From the NCBI GenBank assembly GCA_028289725.1, contig JANQOH010000352.1:1-5822 (forward strand): DNA of 5,822 bases, read 5' to 3'. The position numbers were made by a program, and so were the translations under genes. Each line of letters begins with the position of its first letter. Within the stretch, counting starts at the first letter, position 1. Origin of the DNA: Alphaproteobacteria bacterium. GTDB taxonomy: Bacteria; Pseudomonadota; Alphaproteobacteria; UBA7887. Shown piece by piece: positions 1 through 5,822 of this stretch. The notes below the pieces were generated by a model, which had not been told where the DNA came from, did no database searches, and was given only the letters and a program-made list of their open reading frames with translations.

Positions 1-234
1 GTTACGCGCACCGCAAACGCGTACAAAGAGCGGACCGGCCGTGACCCGCGCCAAACCATCGTCGCCGGCGACAATGACGACATCATGCGCCGCATCGACG
101 AATACGTTGCCGCCGGCGCGTCGAAATTCATCCTGCGCCCGATCGGGACGGACGACGAGGATATGCTCGCCCAAACCCAACGCCTGATCGACGAAACTCT
201 GCCCGCCGTCGCCGGCCTGAACAAGGCGGCGTGA
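1..234 (+). CDS. LLM-type (luciferase-like) flavin-dependent oxidoreductase, C-terminal fragment
   Basis: The reading frame is open from the first base of the window to a TGA at 232-234, giving the last 77 residues of a protein whose start lies off the left edge. The segment reads as an amphipathic tail with AAGASKFILRPIG near residues 37-49, then DMLAQTQRLIDETLPAV near 54-70. An 'AGASKF-lRP' strand followed by a final helix ending in 'LPAV' is what I recall from the C-terminus of luciferase-like TIM-barrel monooxygenases, which use reduced FMN or F420. The upstream IVAGDNDDIMRRIDEY matches the segment in that family that precedes the last strand. The flavin- and substrate-binding parts are not visible, so cofactor and substrate cannot be assigned. 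It shares its strand with the acyl-CoA synthetase that follows after 177 bases, so the two may act in one catabolic pathway, which is inference. Family call fairly sure, subfamily unknown. Confidence 0.72.
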   Translation, partial: VTRTANAYKERTGRDPRQTIVAGDNDDIMRRIDEYVAAGASKFILRPIGTDDEDMLAQTQRLIDETLPAVAGLNKAA

Positions 235-243
235 CAACCCCAG

Positions 244-341
244 CGTCACCCCGGGCGAAGACCCGGGGTCCAGGGAAGGTGCGCGAATATTCGACACCGC
301 GTCTCCGATCTCTGGACCCCGGCTCCCTGGCCGGGGTGACG
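244..341. repeat. 98-base nested inverted repeat, dispersed-element-like
   Basis: Starting nine bases after the oxidoreductase stop, two pairs of perfect 11-base arms nest inside each other. The outer pair is CGTCACCCCGG (244-254) with CCGGGGTGACG (331-341). The inner pair is CCGGGGTCCAG (263-273) with CTGGACCCCGG (312-322). The apical part carries GGTG (278-281) with CACC (295-298) around a perfect 10-base palindrome, CGAATATTCG (284-293). The right half can also fold locally, with CCCCGGC (317-323) against GCCGGGG (330-336). The architecture and the GTCACCCCGGG/CCCGGGGTGAC ends resemble dispersed intergenic hairpin repeats known in many alphaproteobacterial genomes; that match is from memory. 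No T-run follows either strand, so it is not a classical intrinsic terminator, although it could stabilise an mRNA 3' end or weaken read-through. Only one copy is in the window, so repetitiveness is inferred. Confidence 0.75.
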
Positions 342-360
342 TAGAGCGTTCGCGGCTTCG

Positions 361-395
361 CCCCTCGCCCCTTGTGGGAGAGGGAGGGTGAGGGG
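361..395. repeat. Purine/pyrimidine hairpin repeat overlapping the 5' leader of the acyl-CoA synthetase gene
   Basis: CCCCTCGCCC (361-370) can pair with GGGTGAGGGG (386-395) through ten positions, nine Watson-Crick and one G-U (367/389), around a 15-base loop. The loop contains GGGAGAGGGA, which can compete for pairing with the pyrimidine arm. The 'CCCTC...CCTTGTGGGAGAGGG' composition recalls a second class of short dispersed repeats in alphaproteobacteria (recall, not a search). Its purine-rich arm ends 16 bases before the ATG at 412 and is the only Shine-Dalgarno-like sequence nearby, so folding would hide the ribosome site. Any regulatory effect is inference. Confidence 0.6.
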
Positions 396-411
396 GAAAC
401 ACGGAACCGCT

Positions 412-2055
412 ATGCTGCGCTCGATGATCCAAACTGACGACAATCTGACCCTTGGCGACATTGCCGATCACGCCGCCGCACACTGGGGCGCGCGCGACGG
501 GCTTGTTTTCGAAGGCCAGCGCTGGACCTTCGCCGAGTTCGCCGCCGAAGTGGACCGCTGCGCCAAGGGCCTAATTGCGCTCGGCATCGAGCGCCACGAG
601 CATATCGCGCTGTGGATGACCAACCGGCCGGAATGGCTGTTCACCATGTTCGCGGCGGGAAAAATCGGCGCGGTGGCGGTGCCGCTCAACACACGCTATC
701 GCACCGACGATATCGCCTACACGCTCGCCCAATCGGAAAGCACGACGCTGATCGTCAACGCGCGCTCCGGACCGGTCGATTACGCCGCGATGCTGGCCGA
801 AGCCATGCCCGATCTCGACCAAGGTGCGCCCGGCGCCCTCGCCCTCTCCGGTTTTCCGGCGCTGAAACGTCTGGTCGTTACCGGCACGCATACTTTGCCC
901 AACGCGCTGACGTGGGACGAGATGATCGCGGCGGGCGAAGCAGTCGATGACGCCTCGCTAGCGGCGCGCGCGGCGGCGGTCGCGGTCGATGACGTGATGA
1001 TGATCGGCTACACCTCCGGCACCACCGGCCATCCGAAGGGCGCGGAAATCACTCACGCCGCGGTGCGCAACACGGCGGAGCGCACGCGGCTGTTTCAAAT
1101 GTCGGCGGACGATGTGGTGGTCAACTATCTGCCGCTGTTTCACATCTACGGCTACAGCGAAGTCGCGATGATGTCGTTGCTGACCGGCGCACGCCAAGTG
1201 CTGATGAGCGCGTTCGATGCCGAGCAAGCGCTTGATCTCGCCGAGGCCGAGGGTGCGACCATGCTGCACGGCTTTGAGGCCCACTGGGCGGACCTGACCA
1301 AGGCACAGGAAGCGCGCCCACGGACGATGTCTTTCCGGCTCGGCACTTTCCCGAGCGGCACCGACGGCGCGGTTCAGGTCGCCGCGCGCGCGCAAGAGCT
1401 GTTCGGCCCGACGATCAGCGGCTGGGGCATGACCGAGGCCTGGGCCTTCGTCATCGTCAGCCGCCCGGAGGACACGGAGGATCAGCGCGTCAACGCCTCT
1501 GGGCGGCCGATGAACGGCTACGAAATCCGCATCGTCGATCCCGAGACCGGCGCCGAGCAACCGGTCGACGTGCCGGGCGAACTCTACGCGCGCGGCTACG
1601 CCCAAATGCGCGGCTATTTCGGCAAGCCTGAAGCCACCGCAGACTTCATGACCGAGGATGGTTGGCTCAAAACGGGGGACATGGTGCGCCTACGCCCGGA
1701 CGGTCACATGGTGTTCATGGGCCGTTACAAAGACATGCTGAAAATCGGCGGCGAAAACGTCTCGCCCGCCGAGATCGAAGCGCGTTTGGCCGCCATGGAC
1801 GGCATCCGCGAAGCCGCCGTGATCGGCGTGCCCGACGCGCGTCTCGGCGAAGTCCCCGCCGCTTTCATCGTCCGTGACGACGGCGCATCAATCACCGAAA
1901 CCGACATTGTGGAGGCCTGCAAAGGCCGCATTGCTAGCTTCAAAATTCCGCAACACATCTTTTTCGTTAGCGCGCTACCGATGACGCCCAGCGGCAAAGT
2001 TCGTAAAGTCGAGCTTCGCGAACAAGCCCGCCAACTGGCGAGTGCAGCTGAGTAG
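412..2055 (+). CDS. Acyl-CoA synthetase / AMP-dependent ligase (ANL adenylate-forming family)
   Basis: A complete 547-residue cytoplasmic enzyme expected to activate a carboxylic acid with ATP to an acyl-adenylate and pass it to CoA. The motifs appear in family order: the phosphate loop YTSGTTGHPKG at residues 200-210, GWGMTEA at 337-343, GWLKTGD ending at the ribose-binding D423, the hinge region GRYKDMLKIGGENV at 437-450 with R438 and D441, and PSGKVRK near the C-terminus with the adenylation lysine K529. Length is normal for single-domain acyl-CoA synthetases and nothing is broken. I chose ATG 412. An in-frame GTG at 388 adds eight residues encoded by the hairpin repeat, and ATG 424 (M5 here) is also possible, because no ideally spaced ribosome site settles the choice. 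The gene follows a luciferase-like oxidoreductase on the same strand and ends in TAG directly against the stop of the convergent pump gene. Acyl chain or aromatic specificity cannot be read, so FadD-like, aryl-CoA and related ligases all remain open. Confidence 0.93.
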   Translation: MLRSMIQTDDNLTLGDIADHAAAHWGARDGLVFEGQRWTFAEFAAEVDRCAKGLIALGIERHEHIALWMTNRPEWLFTMFAAGKIGAVAVPLNTRYRTDDIAYTLAQSESTTLIVNARSGPVDYAAMLAEAMPDLDQGAPGALALSGFPALKRLVVTGTHTLPNALTWDEMIAAGEAVDDASLAARAAAVAVDDVMMIGYTSGTTGHPKGAEITHAAVRNTAERTRLFQMSADDVVVNYLPLFHIYGYSEVAMMSLLTGARQVLMSAFDAEQALDLAEAEGATMLHGFEAHWADLTKAQEARPRTMSFRLGTFPSGTDGAVQVAARAQELFGPTISGWGMTEAWAFVIVSRPEDTEDQRVNASGRPMNGYEIRIVDPETGAEQPVDVPGELYARGYAQMRGYFGKPEATADFMTEDGWLKTGDMVRLRPDGHMVFMGRYKDMLKIGGENVSPAEIEARLAAMDGIREAAVIGVPDARLGEVPAAFIVRDDGASITETDIVEACKGRIASFKIPQHIFFVSALPMTPSGKVRKVELREQARQLASAAE

Positions 2056-2061
2056 CTACTC
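2050..2061. other. 12-base palindrome formed by two abutting convergent stop codons
   Basis: GAGTAGCTACTC is a perfect palindrome. Its left half holds the last sense codon (GAG) and the TAG stop (2053-2055) of the acyl-CoA synthetase. Its right half, read on the minus strand, holds the last sense codon (GAG) and the TAG stop (2058-2056) of the RND pump. There is no base between the stops and no GC hairpin with a T-run around the junction, so any terminator must lie inside one of the coding regions or be Rho-dependent. The palindrome may simply follow from two genes that both end in Glu-TAG. Confidence 0.85.
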
Positions 2062-5000
2062 CGCTTCGATCGGCGTGGTTACCGGTTCCCGCTTGATCCG
2101 GTCGCGCAAGCGTTGAACGGCGTAGTAGAGGACGGGGATGAAGAAGATGCCAATGGCGGTTGCGGCGACCATGCCGCCGAATACGACAAAGCCGACCGAG
2201 ACGCGGCTCGCGGCGCCGGCGCCGGTCGCGAAGATCAGCGGCAGCACCCCGAAGATGAATGATAGCGCGGTCATCATCACGGCGCGGAAGCGAAGGCGCG
2301 CGGCCTCGATCGCCGCCGCTTCGGTGTCGAGCCCGGACTCACGGCGCACTTTGGCGAACTCGACGATCAGGATCGCGCTTTTGCTCGCTAGCCCGATCAG
2401 CATCACCATGCCGATCTGGGCGTAGAGATTGTTGTTGAGGAATGGCAGCAATGCGAGCGGCACCAGGGCGCCGAACGCCGCGATAATCACCGACAGCATC
2501 ACCGAGGACGGGATCGGCCAGCTTTCATATTGCGCGACCAAGAACAGGTAGGCGAACACGAAGGCGAGGCCGAATATGATCACCACCAGCCCGCCGGCCT
2601 CGATCTCCTGCTGCGAAGTGCCGGTCCACAGGATGCCGTAGCCTTCGGGCAGCGCGGTGGCGGCGACGCGTTCCATCGCGGCGATCGCGTCGCCGGTGCT
2701 GTAGTCTTCCGCCGGCGAGCCGTTCATCGGCGCGGATTTGAACTGGTTGTAGCGCTTGATTGACAAGGGCCCGAGCACGGGTTCGATATCGACCAAGGCT
2801 TGCAGCGGCACCATCTCGCCTTCCGCGCTGCGGATGTGCAGTTGATAGATGTCTTCGATTTTATTGCGGTCGCGCGCTTCCGCTTGCACGATCACCCGGT
2901 AAACCTTGCCATACAAATTAAAATCGTTGATGTAGGACGAACCGAGATTGGCCTGCAATGCCGAGAAAATCGTCGAAATCGGAATGCCGAGCACTTGCGC
3001 CTTGTCGCGGTCGATGTCGAGCAAATATTGCGGCACGTTGGCGGAATAGGTGCTGAACACGCCGGTGAGTTCCGGCGCTTGGTTGGCCGCGAAGACAAGA
3101 CTGCGCACGGCGGCCGCAAGTTCTTGTGGCGTACCGCCGCCATAGGCCTGGACTTGCAGCTCGATGCCGCCGCCGCGCCCAAGCCCCACGATCGGCGGGC
3201 TCGGAAACGTAAAGGCGTCGGCCGACGGCAGCGCGGCCAGCCGTTGATTGATGGCGTTCATAATCATGAACCAGCGTGTCTCGAAAGTCGTTCGCTCGTC
3301 CCAATCGGCCAAAATTGGGATGATCAGCGCCGTGTTCGAAGCCGCGCCGGCCAGCATCGAAAATCCGGCCACCGAAATTGCATCGGTCACGCCTTCGACA
3401 CTGCGGACCTCATCGACCGCCTGTTTGACGACAGTATCCGTGCGCGCGAGCGATGCGCCATCCGGAAGCTGGATATTGCCGAGCAGCGCGCCTTTGTCTT
3501 CGATCGGCAGAAAGCCGGTCGGCACGATGGTGAATAGGTGATAGGCGCCCCATGCGAAGCCGCCGAAAATAATCAGCGTGACCAGCACGCCACGGATCAA
3601 GCGGCGGACCAGCCAAACATAGCCGTCGCGGCTTTTGTCGACAAGTTTGGCGAACCAGCCCAACGGGCCGCGCGGCCGGCCCGATCCCGGTTTCAGCAAT
3701 ATCGCACACATGGCGGGCGCCAAGGTGAGCGCACTAATTGAAGACAAGCTGACGGCAACGCAGATCGTGACGGAAAACTGCCGGTAAAGCTCGCCGGTGA
3801 TACCCGGCATGAACGACACCGGCACGAACACGGCGAGCAGCACCAGCGTGGTGGCGATCACGGGCCCGGTCACCTCGCCCATGGCTTGACGTGTCGCGGC
3901 CGGCGCCGCCAACCCGGTCTCGTCCATGATGCGCTGCACGTTCTCGACCACCACGATCGAGTCGTCGACGACGATACCGATCGCGAGGATGATCGCGAAC
4001 AGCGTGATCATATTCGCCGAATAGCCGGCGAGCAGCAGCACCGCGAAGGTGCCGACCAGCGACACTGGAATCGCCACAGTCGGCACAATGGTCGAGCGCC
4101 AATCGCCGAGGAACAAAAACGTGACGCCGACCACTAACACGAATGTGAGCATCAGCGTTTGGATGACTTCCTGCACCGACGCGCGCACCGCCTTGGTGGT
4201 GTCGTAAAGGATGTCGTATTCCATGCCCGGCGGAAAACTTTCGGACAGGCGTTCAAGCTCCGCGTAGATTTCGTCCGCGATGCCAAGCGCGTTGGCGCCG
4301 GGCGATTGATAGATCGCGATGTTCGCCGCCGGCTGATTGTTGACGCTGGAAATCGCCGCGTAGGTCTGCGACCCGAGCTCGACGCGCGCGACATCGCGCA
4401 AGCGCACGAACGTGCCGTCATTGCCGGCCCGCACGACGATGTTTTCGAATTCCTCGACCGAAATCAGCCGGCCCTTGGCCTGCAGGCTGTATTGGAATTG
4501 CGGCGTGCTTTCATAAGGCGGCGCGCCGATTTGTCCGGCGGTCGCCTGGATGTTCTGCGCGCGGATCGCATCCTCGACGTCGGCGGCCGTGAGTTCCAGC
4601 GCGGTCAAGCGGTCGCGGTCGAGCCATACCCGCATGCCATAGTCGCGCGCACCGAATTGTTGTACGCCGCCGACGCCGTTGATCCGCGCCAGCTCGTCCT
4701 GAATGTAAATCGACGCGTAGTTGGAGATGAACAGTGAGTCGTGCGTGCCCTCGGGCGAGACAATGTTGATCACCATCAACATGCTGGTCGATTGTTTGCG
4801 CGTGGTGACGCCGTTGCGCGTCACGTCTGACGGCAATTGGCCGGTGGCAATCGCGACACGGTTCTGCACGTTCACCGCCGCGATGTCGGGATCGGTGCCG
4901 ACCGCGAAGGTCACATCCAGCGAATAGCTACCGTCATTGCCGCTGGTCGACGACATGTAGAGCATGTCGTCAACGCCGTTCACCTGCGCCTCGATCGGCG

Positions 5001-5190
5001 CGGCCACGGACTGTTCAACGACTGACGCGTTGGCGCCGGTGTAGACGGTCGAGACATTGACCACCGGCGGCGTGATGTCCGGATATTCCGCGACCGGGAT
5101 CAGTTGCAGCGCGATGACGCCCGCGAGCGCAATAACAATCGCGATGACGAAGGCGAATTTCGGCCGACCGATGAAAAAGTTGGAGAGCAC
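2056..5190 (-). CDS. RND efflux pump inner-membrane permease, HAE1 (AcrB/MexB) family
   Basis: A complete 1044-residue proton-driven transporter, close to AcrB's length (about 1049). It should work as a trimer that moves hydrophobic compounds from the periplasm or membrane into an outer-membrane channel. It begins MLSNFFIGRPKFAF, the usual RND opening, with the first membrane helix at about 12-31. A large periplasmic loop follows, then five closely packed helices, a second periplasmic loop from about 560, and the last helices after about 870. The proton-relay residues can be placed against AcrB: D409 and D410 in GIVVDDSIVVVEN, K937 in GLASKSAILIVEFAK, and R969 in LRFRAVMMTALSF. The segment from about 799 to 850 keeps the AcrB pattern KRYN...STGDA...WTG. 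The drug-pocket loop reads GFSMLAG at 609-615 rather than AcrB's GFGFAG. The start is GTG, supported by the conserved N-terminus. It lies 5 bases after the adaptor stop, so the two are probably co-transcribed and coupled. Substrate unknown. Confidence 0.96.
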   Translation of the reverse strand: MLSNFFIGRPKFAFVIAIVIALAGVIALQLIPVAEYPDITPPVVNVSTVYTGANASVVEQSVAAPIEAQVNGVDDMLYMSSTSGNDGSYSLDVTFAVGTDPDIAAVNVQNRVAIATGQLPSDVTRNGVTTRKQSTSMLMVINIVSPEGTHDSLFISNYASIYIQDELARINGVGGVQQFGARDYGMRVWLDRDRLTALELTAADVEDAIRAQNIQATAGQIGAPPYESTPQFQYSLQAKGRLISVEEFENIVVRAGNDGTFVRLRDVARVELGSQTYAAISSVNNQPAANIAIYQSPGANALGIADEIYAELERLSESFPPGMEYDILYDTTKAVRASVQEVIQTLMLTFVLVVGVTFLFLGDWRSTIVPTVAIPVSLVGTFAVLLLAGYSANMITLFAIILAIGIVVDDSIVVVENVQRIMDETGLAAPAATRQAMGEVTGPVIATTLVLLAVFVPVSFMPGITGELYRQFSVTICVAVSLSSISALTLAPAMCAILLKPGSGRPRGPLGWFAKLVDKSRDGYVWLVRRLIRGVLVTLIIFGGFAWGAYHLFTIVPTGFLPIEDKGALLGNIQLPDGASLARTDTVVKQAVDEVRSVEGVTDAISVAGFSMLAGAASNTALIIPILADWDERTTFETRWFMIMNAINQRLAALPSADAFTFPSPPIVGLGRGGGIELQVQAYGGGTPQELAAAVRSLVFAANQAPELTGVFSTYSANVPQYLLDIDRDKAQVLGIPISTIFSALQANLGSSYINDFNLYGKVYRVIVQAEARDRNKIEDIYQLHIRSAEGEMVPLQALVDIEPVLGPLSIKRYNQFKSAPMNGSPAEDYSTGDAIAAMERVAATALPEGYGILWTGTSQQEIEAGGLVVIIFGLAFVFAYLFLVAQYESWPIPSSVMLSVIIAAFGALVPLALLPFLNNNLYAQIGMVMLIGLASKSAILIVEFAKVRRESGLDTEAAAIEAARLRFRAVMMTALSFIFGVLPLIFATGAGAASRVSVGFVVFGGMVAATAIGIFFIPVLYYAVQRLRDRIKREPVTTPIEAE

Positions 5191-5195
5191 GGGGC

Positions 5196-5822
5196 CTAAC
5201 TCTCGCCGGCGTCAACCACGGTCACGGCCATGTCGGGGCGGACTTTCTGCAGGCCTTGCACAATCACGCGTTCGGCTTCCGCCAAACCGTCTTCCACCAC
5301 CCAATCGGTGCCGTCTTGCGCGCCAACCGTGATGCGCCGCACTTCAACCTTGTCGGCGCGATTGACGACCAGCACGAAATAGCCCTCGGCGTCGTTTTGC
5401 ACCGCCTGTTGCGGCACGATCAAGGCGCTGACCGCCTCCTTAGGCCTAACGATCACGGACGCGAACTGGCCCGGCCACAGAATGCGATCGGGATTCGGGA
5501 ATACCGCGCGCACGGTAATCGTGTCGGTGCTTTGGCTCACATCCGGCGACAGGAAGTCGAAGCGTCCTGGTTGCCCGTAGGCGGTTCCATCCGACAGCAC
5601 GAGCGACGGCGCCACCGGCGGGTTCTCGATATCGATGCCGCGGCGCCGGGCATCCAATAGCTGTTTCTCGGTCACGCCGAAGGTGACGAACACCGGATCG
5701 ACACTGGTGACTGTCGCCAAAGGCTCGCTGTTTGGTCCGACCAAATTGCCGATGCTGTAACGCGCGCGGCCGATCTTGCCGTTGATGGGGCTGTAAATGC
5801 CGGTGTAGCTCAGATCGAGTTC
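5196..5822 (-). CDS. RND efflux periplasmic adaptor (membrane fusion protein, AcrA/MexA type), C-terminal part
   Basis: The minus-strand frame is open from the right window edge to a TAG at 5198-5196, giving 208 residues and no start; the N-terminal signal or lipobox, the hairpin and part of the lipoyl domain lie off the window. The visible part starts LDLSYTGIYSPINGKIG, the second half of the lipoyl-like domain that AcrA shows as L-YT-v-sPi-GrIG. GNLVGPNSEPLATVTSVDPVFVTFGVTE (about residues 25-52) leads into the beta-barrel domain, TDTITVRAVFPNPDRILWPGQFASV (about 97-121) carries the family's 'PG-F' turn, and a membrane-proximal domain ends near VRPDMAVTVVDAGES. An in-frame TTG at 5744 falls inside the conserved lipoyl region and is not the start. 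Adaptors bridge the inner-membrane pump and an outer-membrane channel; here the pump gene follows after 5 bases, the standard order. About 150-190 more residues are expected upstream, judging from usual family lengths. Confidence 0.93.
   Translation of the reverse strand, partial: ELDLSYTGIYSPINGKIGRARYSIGNLVGPNSEPLATVTSVDPVFVTFGVTEKQLLDARRRGIDIENPPVAPSLVLSDGTAYGQPGRFDFLSPDVSQSTDTITVRAVFPNPDRILWPGQFASVIVRPKEAVSALIVPQQAVQNDAEGYFVLVVNRADKVEVRRITVGAQDGTDWVVEDGLAEAERVIVQGLQKVRPDMAVTVVDAGES
5200..5207 (-). promoter_or_regulatory. Probable ribosome binding site of the RND pump gene
   Basis: On the minus strand GGCGAGAG ends nine bases before the GTG at 5190-5188 and lies inside the last codons of the adaptor gene. 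The GAGAG core is a weak to fair Shine-Dalgarno match with suitable spacing. An AGG at 5197-5195 is closer but probably too near. Together with the 5-base gap, this suggests translation of the pump depends partly on ribosomes finishing the adaptor. Confidence 0.4.

Noticed and set aside
244..341. Intrinsic (Rho-independent) terminator for the oxidoreductase gene
   Set aside because: The stem is strong, but no T-run follows on the plus strand after 341 and none on the minus strand beyond 244.
235..411. Promoter for the acyl-CoA synthetase
   Set aside because: I looked for TTGAC-like and TATAAT-like boxes with suitable spacing and found no convincing pair. The only AT-rich spot is the palindrome at 284-293 inside the repeat.
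246..461. Small minus-strand frame of 71 codons across the intergenic gap
   Set aside because: Its sequence comes mostly from the two hairpin repeats and overlaps the start of the synthetase, so the frame is better explained by repeat composition.
958..1605. Open frame of 215 codons on the minus strand inside the acyl-CoA synthetase
   Set aside because: It lies wholly antisense to a gene with intact family motifs, is rich in Arg, Ala and His as GC-rich shadow frames are, and shows no recognisable domain.
2800..3537. Open frame of 245 codons on the plus strand inside the RND pump gene
   Set aside because: It is antisense to a clearly conserved part of the pump, has shadow-like composition and no recognisable domain or convincing ribosome site.
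4159..4737. Open frame of 192 codons on the plus strand inside the RND pump gene
   Set aside because: Antisense to the conserved first periplasmic loop of the pump, with Arg/Val/Asp-rich shadow composition and no family resemblance.
1..5822. CRISPR array, tRNA or rRNA gene, insertion sequence, phage or defence system
   Set aside because: No regularly spaced direct repeats, no cloverleaf-like segment and no transposase, integrase, nuclease or defence domain was visible. All long frames are explained by the four metabolic and transport genes.

Overview
The window is GC-rich, gene-dense bacterial DNA. It holds four protein genes, two of them cut by the window edges, arranged as two convergent blocks. 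The gene families, the codon use and two short dispersed-repeat-like hairpins in the only real intergenic gap suggest an alphaproteobacterium. The repeats are built on GTCACCCCGG...CCGGGGTGAC and CCCCTCGCCC...GGGTGAGGGG, and repeats of this look are common in that class. This placement is inference from recall, not a database match.

Plus-strand block (1-2055). The last 77 codons of a luciferase-like (LLM-type) flavin-dependent oxidoreductase run in from the left edge and stop at 234. A 177-base gap follows (235-411), filled by a 98-base nested inverted repeat (244-341) and a second purine/pyrimidine hairpin (361-395). Next comes a complete adenylate-forming acyl-CoA synthetase (412-2055) with all core motifs, including the C-terminal catalytic lysine. 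An oxidoreductase next to an acyl-CoA ligase fits oxidation and CoA activation of a carboxylic acid, but the substrate cannot be read from the sequence.

Minus-strand block (2056-5822, read right to left). The C-terminal 208 residues of a periplasmic adaptor (membrane fusion protein) enter from the right edge. After a 5-base gap comes a complete 1044-residue RND inner-membrane pump of the HAE1/AcrB-MexB family, starting with GTG. This is the usual adaptor-pump operon of a tripartite efflux system. No outer-membrane channel or regulator lies in the window. The proton-relay residues are intact (D409, D410, K937, R969), but several phenylalanines of the AcrB drug pocket are replaced.

The two blocks meet tail to tail with no spacer: the stop codons are adjacent and form a 12-base palindrome (2050-2061). 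I see no RNA gene, CRISPR array, insertion sequence or undescribed multi-gene system. The points worth a second look are the structured gap at 235-411, the start-site ambiguity it causes, the zero-spacer convergent junction and the altered pump pocket.
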